7,890 nucleotides of DNA from an uncultured Clostridia bacterium. Its GTDB lineage: Bacteria > Bacillota_A > Clostridia > Oscillospirales > Oscillospiraceae. The translations under genes and the position numbers were made by a program. The first letter of the stretch is position 1, and each line of letters begins with the position of its first letter. Of the stretch, positions 1-5,989 are shown in pieces. Under the pieces are notes generated by a model. That model was not told the origin of the DNA. It did no database searches and worked only from the letters and a program-made list of their open reading frames with translations. The DNA lies in the NCBI GenBank assembly GCA_947307375.1, contig CAMZIX010000061.1, forward strand, positions 1-7,890, written 5' to 3'.

Positions 1-809
1 CAGGCGGCCGCGCCGCGCGCGGCGGTCACGCGCTTGAGGCTGCGCAGCCACCAGCCCATGAGCAGGAAGAGCGCGACGCCCGCGATCGTCAGCAGGATCT
101 GCTTGAGAAGCTCCTCCGGCACGGCGCTGGCCGCGACGGACATGCCGAGGCTGCTCAGATAAAAGGCGATCGTTTCGATTTCAAAGCCCGAGCGGCCGAG
201 CAGCCGCATCGAGAAATAACAGAACCATTCCAGCGCGATCAGGCAGGCGAAGCCGAGCGCGATCATCGTCAGATGCTCGTTCAGGCACAGCGCGTGCTGC
301 AGCAGCAGGAAGATCTGGAACACGCTCAGCTCCAGCAGCGTCCCGAAGGGGGAGACGCGCTTGCCGGCGGCGGTGCGCTGTTCCTCCATTTTCTGGCGCT
401 TTTCGGCGGTCATGTCCTTGAATTTCAGACCGGTGCCGCCGACGCGGATCACGTCGCCGCTGCGGACCGCGGCGCCGCGCGGGCTGAGCTTGACGCCGTT
501 GACCCAGACCCCGCCCCGGCTGAAAATGTCGTAGACGGTCCAGACGCCCTTGTCGCTGCGCACCAGGACGGCGTGCACGCGGCTGACCTTTTCACGCTCG
601 ACGCGGATATCCGCGCCTTTGGCGCGCCCGATGAGGTTTTCCCAGTGCGTGACGGGCAGCTGTTCCCGGCCGAGCTGAAGATAAGCCCAGACCTCCGCCT
701 CGTAGCGCTCGGACAGCAGCGAGCGCAGGCAGCGGACAAGGATCAGGACCGAAAGCAGGATCAGCACGGATTTGGACAGGATCAGGCTGCCGGACAGCGC
801 CGCGTTCAA
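1..809 (-). CDS. FHA domain–FtsW/RodA/SpoVE-type membrane protein, 3' part outside window
   Basis: Translating the minus strand gives 269 codons that remain open at the window edge, so the C-terminal part is missing. From the chosen TTG start: a membrane segment at about residues 8-26, then a forkhead-associated (phosphothreonine-binding) domain at about 57-130. The FHA landmarks are present: GR at 61-62, SRVH at 76-79, NG at 104-105 and GDVI at 118-121. A short basic/acidic linker (131-150) follows, then hydrophobic segments near 160-178, 182-200, 212-230 and 236-255. Segments 3-4 (SSLGMSVAAS and the stretch ending MGWWLRSLKR) resemble the start of the SEDS (FtsW/RodA/SpoVE) peptidoglycan-polymerase fold as seen in clostridial FHA–FtsW fusions. 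Known for the family: FHA domains read Ser/Thr-kinase phosphorylation, and SEDS proteins polymerise glycan strands. Inference: wall synthesis tuned by a PASTA-type kinase. The start is supported by a 7-base SD match; in-frame GTG 821 and ATG 857 are less likely. Confidence 0.8.
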   Translation of the reverse strand, partial: MNAALSGSLILSKSVLILLSVLILVRCLRSLLSERYEAEVWAYLQLGREQLPVTHWENLIGRAKGADIRVEREKVSRVHAVLVRSDKGVWTVYDIFSRGGVWVNGVKLSPRGAAVRSGDVIRVGGTGLKFKDMTAEKRQKMEEQRTAAGKRVSPFGTLLELSVFQIFLLLQHALCLNEHLTMIALGFACLIALEWFCYFSMRLLGRSGFEIETIAFYLSSLGMSVAASAVPEELLKQILLTIAGVALFLLMGWWLRSLKRVTAARGAAA

Positions 810-817
810 GGAAAAAC

Positions 818-824
818 TCACCTC
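818..824 (-). promoter_or_regulatory. Shine-Dalgarno site deciding a TTG start
   Basis: On the minus strand GAGGTGA lies 8 bases before TTG (809-807), a 7-base match to the 16S anti-SD at ideal spacing. In-frame GTG at 821 lies inside this site, and in-frame ATG at 857 lies upstream of the predicted transcription start and has no SD. The TTG is therefore the best start for the FHA–FtsW-like gene. Confidence 0.6.
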
Positions 825-840
825 ACTCGGACAAAACGTG

Positions 841-857
841 ATGGTATAGTATACCAT
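841..857. promoter_or_regulatory. 17-bp palindrome over the -10 box, candidate operator
   Basis: ATGGTATAGTATACCAT is a perfect inverted repeat: 8-bp arms around one central base. It covers the whole -10 box and reaches the predicted transcription start. The position is that of a repressor operator. A dimeric regulator (for example GntR-type, which often binds short TA-rich palindromes) is a guess. Part of the symmetry could come from the -10 sequence itself, but the arms extend 4 to 5 bases beyond it on each side. Confidence 0.45.
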
Positions 858-876
858 GAAGCGCCGGCTTTTACAA
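848..876 (-). promoter_or_regulatory. Sigma-A-like promoter of the FHA–FtsW gene
   Basis: On the minus strand the -35 box TTGTAA (876-871, 4 of 6 to consensus) is followed by a 17-base spacer and the -10 box TATACT (853-848, 5 of 6). TG sits one base before the -10, which makes it an extended -10. Transcription would start near 841, about 30 bases ahead of the TTG start. The -35 lies in the T-rich tail of the upstream terminator. Confidence 0.65.
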
Positions 877-915
877 GAAAACCGCCGGATTCTTCATTCC
901 TTAAGAATCCGGCGG
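873..915 (-). terminator. Rho-independent terminator of the MoxR operon
   Basis: On the minus strand a 13-bp perfect GC-rich stem (915-903 paired with 894-882, starting CCGCCGG) closes an 8-base loop. It is followed by TTTTCTTGT. It begins 18 bases after the stop codon at 934-936, so it ends the transcription unit of the DUF4129-tailed membrane gene. Confidence 0.9.
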
Positions 916-933
916 CTGTTGATTTGAAAAAGC

Positions 934-2178
934 TCAGCGTTTCCAGCCCTCCTGCTCGCGGATCTCCTGCAGGCAGCGCTGCGCCTCCTGAACGTCCTCG
1001 CGGCTGACGGCGCCGTCCTCTCCGTAACGGGCCTTCAGGTACAGCTCGCGCAGGCGCGCGGCAGAGGGAGAGAGATTGACCAGCTCGGCCTCTTCCAGGA
1101 TCTCCCGCGAGGTGCTGTCCTTCTGGATGCGTACGCCGTTTTCGCGCATCAGCTCCAGGTATTTTTTGTAGATCCTGCGGATCTGCTGCGCGTTGCCGGA
1201 GACAGGCGCGGTCCGGGCTGTGCGTCTTTTCCGCTTCGGGAGCGCTTCTTCGCTCTCCTCGTAGAGGTATTCGTCCGTCTCCGAGACGACCCGGCTCATG
1301 CGCGCGTAGCGGAACACAACATAGACAGCGAGCAGGACGAGCGCGACGAGCACGGCGTATCCGCCGATCTGCGCCGCCTTGTCCAGCGTTTCGGGCCGGA
1401 GGAAATCCGCGTTGATGTTTTCCTCCAGGACGGATTGCCCCTCGGAGGCCGGGTTCTCGAAGATGGCGGGGGTGGGCAGCGGCGTGGCGGACGGCTTCGG
1501 CGTCGGCAGAGCGTCCTCATAAGAGCCGGGGAAGAGACGGCTGAAGAGCATCATCAGGAAGGTGCCGATCGGGCGGAACAGATAGCTCACGACCGGCTCG
1601 ATCGTGCGGAGGATATAGAACAGGAGCACCGAGGCGCCGATCGCGAGCGCCGGGACGCCGATGACGGTCGCGGCGTTCATCAGGCGCCAGGACAGGCCCA
1701 TCTTCGCGTTCATCTGCATCTCGCGCATGGCGAGCATCCCGAAGAAGAGAAAGGCCAGGGCGTAGCCGATGCTGTAGTAGGAGATCACGTCGCCGCGATA
1801 GACGGCGCTGTGGGCGATGTTGGCAGCCAGCGAGCAGAGACAGACGATCAGCATGATGCGGTAGATCCGCCGATAGTCGTCCAGGAACATGCCGAAGCGC
1901 CCGAAGCTCAGCACCAGGATCAGATACAGCCAGGCAAGACCCGGGAAAAACAGCGGGAATTTGACCGGCGCCAGCAGGAAGCACAGGCCCGGCAGCAGCG
2001 AAAGGAGAAAGCGAAGCAGGGCATAGGGGCAGTATACGGCCAGCAGCGTCACCAGGAAAGCGGCTGCCGTGAACAGCAGCATGGGAAGCTGCCAGGGACG
2101 CAGGGCGGGAAAAATGCTCAGGACGCAGAAATAAAAGCAGAGATCAGCCGTGATCCGAAAGGCGGTCGTTCTTTTCAT
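934..2178 (-). CDS. Polytopic membrane protein with DUF4129-like tail; TgpA-like but lacking the transglutaminase core
   Basis: The product is 414 aa. About eight hydrophobic segments fill residues 9-216 (roughly 9-27, 31-49, 53-71, 74-92, 107-125, 131-150, 168-190 and a weaker 193-216). A loop at 217-270 begins with a PTPKP/PLPTP-rich stretch. A last membrane helix spans 272-290. An acidic then basic cytoplasmic linker (RYARM through KRKRR) leads to a DUF4129-like helical tail (about 331-385: IRRIYKKYLELM, TSREILEEAE, LRELYLKARYG). This is the layout of TgpA-family proteins encoded beside MoxR and DUF58, except that their transglutaminase core belongs where this short loop lies; the loop has no Cys or His. 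ATG 2178 is preferred over in-frame TTG 2199, which overlaps the SD. The gene overlaps the end of the DUF58 gene by 35 bases, which suggests coupled translation. Inference: a structural or adaptor partner of the MoxR ATPase. The DUF4129 assignment is from pattern recognition. Confidence 0.75.
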   Translation of the reverse strand: MKRTTAFRITADLCFYFCVLSIFPALRPWQLPMLLFTAAAFLVTLLAVYCPYALLRFLLSLLPGLCFLLAPVKFPLFFPGLAWLYLILVLSFGRFGMFLDDYRRIYRIMLIVCLCSLAANIAHSAVYRGDVISYYSIGYALAFLFFGMLAMREMQMNAKMGLSWRLMNAATVIGVPALAIGASVLLFYILRTIEPVVSYLFRPIGTFLMMLFSRLFPGSYEDALPTPKPSATPLPTPAIFENPASEGQSVLEENINADFLRPETLDKAAQIGGYAVLVALVLLAVYVVFRYARMSRVVSETDEYLYEESEEALPKRKRRTARTAPVSGNAQQIRRIYKKYLELMRENGVRIQKDSTSREILEEAELVNLSPSAARLRELYLKARYGEDGAVSREDVQEAQRCLQEIREQEGWKR

Positions 2179-3223
2179 GTTCTGTTGTCGCACCTCCAAG
2201 GAGAAGATAGGGGTCGCGGCCGCTGCAGAGCCGGAGCCGCGGCAGACAGGCCTCCACGGCCGGACTGAGACGGGGGGTGATGATGATACAGCTGGAGTTT
2301 TCCCGCTGCCGCCGCACGTACTGGTCGGTCAGCATGGAAAAACCGTAAAAGGAGCCGAGCCGGGACAGACCGATCCGGCGCTGGACATAGAATTCGTGAC
2401 TGCGGCCCAGACCCTCCTGGACGGAAAACAGGTCGCCGTTGGAAAACAGGCTGTAGGGGACGCGCTGCTCCTCCAGCTCTTCGCAGACGCTGCGCACCAG
2501 CTCCATGCAGCGCTCGAGCTCGGGCAGCGGAGCGGATTCAAAATTCACCAGGATGCTGACGTTCCGGTCGACGGTGAAGTCGTTCTGCCGCACGGTCAGC
2601 TGTCCGGTCTTGGCCGTCTGCATCCAGGAGATCTGCTTCATCGGCTCGCGTCCGGTATACTCGCGGTAGCCCTTGAGCATGCTGGGATCGTCCATGATGA
2701 AGCGCTGCACCGAGATGTCGCCCAGATAGCCGCCCAGCGTGTCCAGCTCCGGGGTTTCCGTGCGCCGGGCCGTGCAGACGACGCGGATATCGGGCAGACC
2801 GGAACGAACGATGGGGTGCAGTCCCAGATAGTCGCCGCGCTCCAGATAGAAGCGGCCGAGCTCGTATACGCCGCGCCGGCGGAAGGAGATGCGGACCTTG
2901 CCGCTGAATTTCCGGAAGGGGGGAAGGTAAAAGTGGTGGTCGATGCGCGTGCCGAGATAGTCGCGGGTCGCATGGAGCGCCATCCAGTCCGCATCCTCGC
3001 AGACCTGGACCTCCGGATCCAGCTGCAGCGACAGGCTCGCGCAGAGGATCGGCCAGCGGCTGGTATTGTACACGGAATAGCGCAGCGTGACGGTCTCGTC
3101 CGGCTCGACCAGCCTGGTGTCGATGCTGAACTCCACGTGCAGATGCCGCAGCTCCTCCTGCAGACTGGCGAATTCCACCAGCGCCAGCAGGAGCAGCGTG
3201 CAGACTATGATAAAAATGATCAT
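2144..3223 (-). CDS. DUF58 domain protein
   Basis: The product is 359 aa. One N-terminal membrane helix (about 2-18) is followed by a beta-rich region (about 28-130) resembling the usual extracytoplasmic or immunoglobulin-like part, with alternating hydrophobic strands such as TVTLRYSVYN. The diagnostic DUF58 block lies at about 185-215 (GYREYTGREPMKQISW, then AKTGQLTVRQND), matching the family pattern of R-E-Y, D/E, I-x-W and a basic tail. A vWA-like domain should follow (about 221-335), but the strand that would carry the metal-binding DxSxS motif reads ILVNFESAP, so the MIDAS looks absent. DUF58 proteins are typically encoded next to MoxR ATPases, which are thought to remodel them or work with them at the membrane. 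The start overlaps the MoxR stop as ATGA, indicating translational coupling. The SD is weak (GGAA), in keeping with dependence on the upstream ribosome. Confidence 0.88.
   Translation of the reverse strand: MIIFIIVCTLLLLALVEFASLQEELRHLHVEFSIDTRLVEPDETVTLRYSVYNTSRWPILCASLSLQLDPEVQVCEDADWMALHATRDYLGTRIDHHFYLPPFRKFSGKVRISFRRRGVYELGRFYLERGDYLGLHPIVRSGLPDIRVVCTARRTETPELDTLGGYLGDISVQRFIMDDPSMLKGYREYTGREPMKQISWMQTAKTGQLTVRQNDFTVDRNVSILVNFESAPLPELERCMELVRSVCEELEEQRVPYSLFSNGDLFSVQEGLGRSHEFYVQRRIGLSRLGSFYGFSMLTDQYVRRQRENSSCIIITPRLSPAVEACLPRLRLCSGRDPYLLLGGATTEHEKNDRLSDHG
2191..2197 (-). promoter_or_regulatory. Shine-Dalgarno site inside the upstream gene
   Basis: Minus-strand GGAGGTG lies 12 bases before ATG 2178, inside the coding region of the DUF58 gene. 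The match is strong but the spacing is slightly long. The longer alternative start (TTG 2199) overlaps this site and has no SD of its own, which argues for ATG 2178. Confidence 0.55.
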
Positions 3224-3225
3224 AG
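3205..3225 (-). promoter_or_regulatory. Hairpin enclosing the DUF58 start codon
   Basis: On the minus strand CTATGAT (3225-3219) pairs perfectly with ATCATAG (3211-3205) across a 7-base loop. The ATG start of the DUF58 gene (3223-3221) and the overlapping MoxR stop codon lie in the first arm. In mRNA this 7-bp, AT-rich stem would partly hide the start unless a ribosome finishing MoxR opens it. The stem is modest, so a role in coupling is a suggestion. Confidence 0.4.
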
Positions 3226-4161
3226 CGTTTCCAGCGGGACCTCGACCTCTTCCAGAATGTTGGCGACAAAGCGGTCGTTGTCAAGATGAATGTTGCCGAC
3301 CAGCGTGAGGCGGTGCGGGAGAACCGTCATGGCCTCGCGCTTGACGTCCTCCGGGATCACATAGTCGCGGCCGTTGAGGGCGGCGCAGATCTGGCTGGCC
3401 CGGTAGAGGGCAAGGCTCCCGCGGGTCGACACGCCGTTGATGAGCAGCTCGCTGTGTCTGGCGCGGCTGACGATCTCCATCATATACGACGCGACGTCGT
3501 CGCTGACGCGCACCTGCGGATAATTCTTCCTCAGCTCGTTGAGCTCCTCCGCGTCAGCCACCTGCGGGAGCGCGTCGATCAACTGGCGCGTCTCCGGCCT
3601 GCGCATGACGCCGATCTCCTGCTCGCGGCTCATATAGCCCAGCCGCAGGCGCATGAAGAAGCGGTCCAGCTGGGCCTCCGGCAGCGGGAAGACGCCGTAG
3701 GATTCCAGCGGGTTCTGCGTGGCCATGACCATGTAGGGCTCCTCCATGCGGTAGCTCACGCCGTCGACGGAGATCTGCTTTTCCTCCATGACCTCCAGCA
3801 GCGCGGACTGGCTGCGCGGCGTGGCGCGGTTGAGCTCGTCGGCGAGGATCAGGTTGGCGAACAGAGGGCCGGGACGGAATTCGAATTCGCCCTTCTTCTG
3901 GTTGAAGAAATTGATGCCGGTCAGGTCGGAGGGCATGAGGTCGGGCGTAAACTGGATGCGCTTGAAGCTGCTGCCGATGCTCTTGGCGAAGGCGCGCAGC
4001 AGCATGGTCTTGCCGGTGCCCGGCACATCCTCGAGCAGGACGTGTCCGGAGGCGATCAGGCAGACGATGACCTGCTCGATCACCTCGTCCTTCCCGACGA
4101 TGACGCGGCCGCAGTTTTCGGTCAGGCGGCGTTTGAAATCAACAAAGGCTGAAGTGTCCAT
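3220..4161 (-). CDS. MoxR-family AAA+ ATPase
   Basis: The product is 313 aa, normal for the family. The AAA+ landmarks are in order: Walker A in VLLEDVPGTGKT (41-52, Lys51), Walker B in LILADELNR (104-112), sensor 1 in ATQNP (147-151), arginine-finger region LDRF (165-168), and sensor 2 in STRGSLAL (245-252). The C-terminal lid carries DYVIPEDVK (266-274), also typical. MoxR ATPases act as cytoplasmic hexameric remodelling chaperones for vWA or DUF58 partners, and the DUF58 gene follows with a 4-base ATGA overlap. The frame is open upstream to 4314, but that would run into the DUF6273 gene. ATG 4161 has GGGAGAG at ideal spacing, and the family N-terminus begins just there. I see no motif lost, so it should be an active ATPase. 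The substrate is not evident from sequence. Confidence 0.95.
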   Translation of the reverse strand: MDTSAFVDFKRRLTENCGRVIVGKDEVIEQVIVCLIASGHVLLEDVPGTGKTMLLRAFAKSIGSSFKRIQFTPDLMPSDLTGINFFNQKKGEFEFRPGPLFANLILADELNRATPRSQSALLEVMEEKQISVDGVSYRMEEPYMVMATQNPLESYGVFPLPEAQLDRFFMRLRLGYMSREQEIGVMRRPETRQLIDALPQVADAEELNELRKNYPQVRVSDDVASYMMEIVSRARHSELLINGVSTRGSLALYRASQICAALNGRDYVIPEDVKREAMTVLPHRLTLVGNIHLDNDRFVANILEEVEVPLETL

Positions 4162-4216
4162 AGAAAGCTCTCCCATCAAACAGAATATTTTACAGTTTTT
4201 TTCGTTCTTTCCTTGA
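4162..4216 (-). promoter_or_regulatory. AT-rich gap before moxR with a weak candidate promoter
   Basis: The 55-base gap between the DUF6273 stop and the MoxR start is strikingly A-rich on the coding strand. It holds TAAAAT (4192-4187), a 5 of 6 match to a -10 box, but no convincing -35 box at 17 bases. There is no hairpin with a T-run, so read-through from the XRE promoter is expected. An internal promoter is possible but weak. Confidence 0.25.
4168..4174 (-). promoter_or_regulatory. Shine-Dalgarno site deciding the MoxR start
   Basis: Minus-strand GGGAGAG has its GGAG core 8 bases before ATG 4161. The in-frame ATG at 4176 overlaps this site and has no SD upstream, so 4161 is the start. Confidence 0.75.
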
Positions 4217-5071
4217 TCAGTTTCCGCCGAGCTCGATCCACATGGCGGGGCGTACGGCGACCTCCGGCTTGTGGCCGCAGGAGAAACCGTTGGTGAAGAT
4301 GCTGCCGCGTGCAATGACGACCGAAGGGCATGAGTCCATCATGCCGGGCGAGCGCAGCCACCAGTAGCAGGAGCCGTCTTCGCCCTGTTCCATGTTAACC
4401 GTTTGGCAGGACGCGGTCGGCCAACACCGTCTCGCGCTGTCTGAGTCGAAATACCGGTCTGCCTCGTCGATGCTCAGAAGAAAGACCTTGTCCTTCGTAT
4501 CCCGTCCCGGATCGACGTCGGAAACGGGGTTCCGACCCGCCGCGACCTCGGTCGTAAGGATCAGCTGCTGATGATCGGCGCTGAACGCAGAGCGGTAAAA
4601 CGCGTCGTTCAGCCAGGCCCGCAGCTGGCTGTTGGCCCAGGTCACGACGTGATACGCGTTGCGCTCGTCGTTGAACTCCCGGGCCTCAAGCGCGTATTTG
4701 CTGATGAGCAGGGCTCTGCTCCCGTCGACGTCCAGCACGAGCCATTCGATCTCCTCCGGGCCGTTCGAGGGGTCGTTATCCTGCTCGTAAACGCCGAAGC
4801 GGAGCGCCTCGCCGACCGTCACGTCAGCGAGACCGGCCTTTTGCAGCGGAAAGAGACATTGAGCGGCGATCCCGGCGCTGTCCTTGTAGTCCATGTCCCT
4901 GACCAGGGCGTACGCCGCAGCGTAATCCCCGGCCGCGAGCAGTTTTTCGGCCCGGTTCAGCTTCAGCGAAGGAATGACCACGGCCACGAGCAGGATCACA
5001 AGGACGATGCAGAGCAGCGCGGTCAACAGATATCTCGTCTCGGCTTTTCGACGGAAAGTCTGTTTCATCAT
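4217..5071 (-). CDS. Membrane-anchored DUF6273 domain protein
   Basis: The product is 284 aa. A short basic cytoplasmic N-terminus (FRRKAETR) is followed by one membrane helix (about 14-35), so the rest should face outward. Residues 37-74 form a helical-repeat-like segment of a type common in clostridial proteins (AEKLLAAGDYAAAYALV, then DYKDSAG). The DUF6273 domain covers about 88-282: an EWLVLD strand, LLISKYAL, a WANSQLRAWLN motif, a KDKVFLLSIDEADRYF block, CYWWLRSPG, and the closing VAVRPAMWIEL. These are the family's hallmark positions. The function is not established; the fold is often compared to C-type-lectin-like or sulfatase-modifying-factor-like domains, suggesting ligand binding rather than catalysis. 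The predicted exposed part has six cysteines (72, 216, 222, 235, 248, 265). It lies 10 bases after the XRE gene, whose TGA overlaps this gene's SD, so the two are co-translated. Confidence 0.85.
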   Translation of the reverse strand: MMKQTFRRKAETRYLLTALLCIVLVILLVAVVIPSLKLNRAEKLLAAGDYAAAYALVRDMDYKDSAGIAAQCLFPLQKAGLADVTVGEALRFGVYEQDNDPSNGPEEIEWLVLDVDGSRALLISKYALEAREFNDERNAYHVVTWANSQLRAWLNDAFYRSAFSADHQQLILTTEVAAGRNPVSDVDPGRDTKDKVFLLSIDEADRYFDSDSARRCWPTASCQTVNMEQGEDGSCYWWLRSPGMMDSCPSVVIARGSIFTNGFSCGHKPEVAVRPAMWIELGGN

Positions 5072-5079
5072 GGCGCACG

Positions 5080-5084
5080 CCTCA
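5080..5084 (-). promoter_or_regulatory. Shine-Dalgarno site overlapping the upstream stop codon
   Basis: Minus-strand TGAGG contains both the TGA stop of the XRE gene (5084-5082) and a GAGG SD core 8 bases before ATG 5071. A second ATG follows at once (5068), so the protein begins Met-Met or Met. Confidence 0.55.
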
Positions 5085-5861
5085 GCCGTAGGACGCCATC
5101 AGACTGCCGGTTCTGATTTCCTCCGCAATGCCGTCCGCAAGCTCGTGATAGGCGGGCTCCCGCGAAAGCAGCGCCAGAAGTTCGTCGGTCAGTCGGCTCA
5201 AACGCTCTTGTTCTTCGTCACTCTCCGCCCGGCGCTGCCGAAGCATCAGCATGGAGCAGAAGGTACAGAGACAGAGATCCTCCGTCTTCCCGATCTCCTG
5301 CTCCTGTGCTTCGCCCGCAAGGATGACCGCTCCGATCTCGGTCTTGAGATAACTGAACTCCGGCATCCGCCGCAGATAGCTCTCCGCCATCGCCTGTTCC
5401 CCGATGTTGTGGCAGGTCTGGGCCAGCAGGCGCAGCACGTCGAGCCGGATCGCCTCGTCCGACGAGGTGTCGAGCAGCCGCTCGCCGATTTCGATCTTTT
5501 CCCTGGCGCGGCTGTTGGGGAGCACCATCAGCAGGTAGTTGAGCAGCAGCTCGTTGTTGGGATACTTTTTCAGCGCCTCGCGGTAGAAGGCCTCCCGTTC
5601 CGCCGGATCTCCGGTCAGCGGGCAGGAATCCTTCACCAGCGCCTTGACCTCCTCGTCGATGCGCTGCCGGTCGAAGTCCAGCAGGGCGTCGGGCGTCGTC
5701 CGGAAAAAGACGGCCAGCCGCTGCAGCATATCGAGGTCGGGGCTGCTCGCTCCCGTCTCCCACTTGCTCACCGCCTGGGAGGAAACATTGAGATAAGCTG
5801 CCAGCTGCTCCTGGGTCAGCTTGCGCGTCTTTCGCAATTCCCGGATCTTGTCTCCGATCAT
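5082..5861 (-). CDS. XRE-family transcriptional regulator with helical C-terminal domain
   Basis: The product is 259 aa. A classic Cro/CI-type helix-turn-helix lies at residues 3-58, with KLTQEQLAAYLNVSSQAVSKWETG as helices 2-3; the recognition helix starts at about Ser27. From about residue 66 the protein is almost wholly helical, with TPR-like pairs (EREAFYREALKKYPNN, EKIEIGERLLDT, RLDVLRLLAQTCHNIGEQAMAESYLRRM), as in clostridial XRE regulators whose C-terminus senses or dimerises. A CLCTFC cluster at 197-202 is notable but not a known metal site. The ATG start has AGGAG at 8 bases and a good promoter upstream. It heads the probable operon and may regulate it or itself. The signal it senses cannot be read from the sequence. 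Confidence 0.92.
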   Translation of the reverse strand: MIGDKIRELRKTRKLTQEQLAAYLNVSSQAVSKWETGASSPDLDMLQRLAVFFRTTPDALLDFDRQRIDEEVKALVKDSCPLTGDPAEREAFYREALKKYPNNELLLNYLLMVLPNSRAREKIEIGERLLDTSSDEAIRLDVLRLLAQTCHNIGEQAMAESYLRRMPEFSYLKTEIGAVILAGEAQEQEIGKTEDLCLCTFCSMLMLRQRRAESDEEQERLSRLTDELLALLSREPAYHELADGIAEEIRTGSLMASYG

Positions 5862-5869
5862 TGTCCGCT

Positions 5870-5928
5870 CTCCTTTTGGTTGTTTTTACTCTTAATTGTA
5901 GAATAGAAGAAAACAGACTCCCTGTCAA
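5870..5928 (-). promoter_or_regulatory. Sigma-A-like promoter and SD of the XRE-led operon
   Basis: The minus strand shows a perfect -35 box TTGACA (5928-5923), a 17-base spacer and a -10 box TATTCT (5905-5900, 4 of 6), giving a start near 5893. AAAAGGAG (5877-5870) lies 8 bases before ATG 5861. The leader is about 30 bases and AT-rich. A short ACAG-GGAGT-CTGT dyad overlaps the -35 and could be an operator, but its arms are only 4 bases. Confidence 0.8.
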
Positions 5929-5989
5929 TATGAACTTGGTTGAAGGATTCTCAACTGTTCGTTGGGAAACCGGAGTCTAATGCGCTTGC

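Noticed and set aside
273..1007. Long plus-strand open frame of about 244 codons
   Set aside because: It is antisense to the FHA–FtsW gene, its promoter, the terminator and the end of the DUF4129-tailed gene. Its composition is typical of a GC-rich shadow frame (Ala, Asp, Gln, Arg), with no domain pattern.
1435..3289. Two long plus-strand frames opposite the DUF58 and membrane genes
   Set aside because: Composition is shadow-like (rich in Gln, Glu, Arg, Ala, His) with no membrane or domain pattern. The minus-strand frames match known families across the same span.
4162..4314. N-terminal extension of MoxR by 51 residues
   Set aside because: It would overlap the DUF6273 coding region, looks out-of-frame (Ser/Pro/Ala-rich), and lacks an SD. 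ATG 4161 has a well-placed SD and fits the family N-terminus.
5950..5970. Possible second hairpin (TTCTCAAC with GTTGGGAA) between the XRE promoter and the GH13 terminator
   Set aside because: It is short, imperfect on the transcribed strand and not followed by a T-run. The real terminator lies next to it at 5990-6025.
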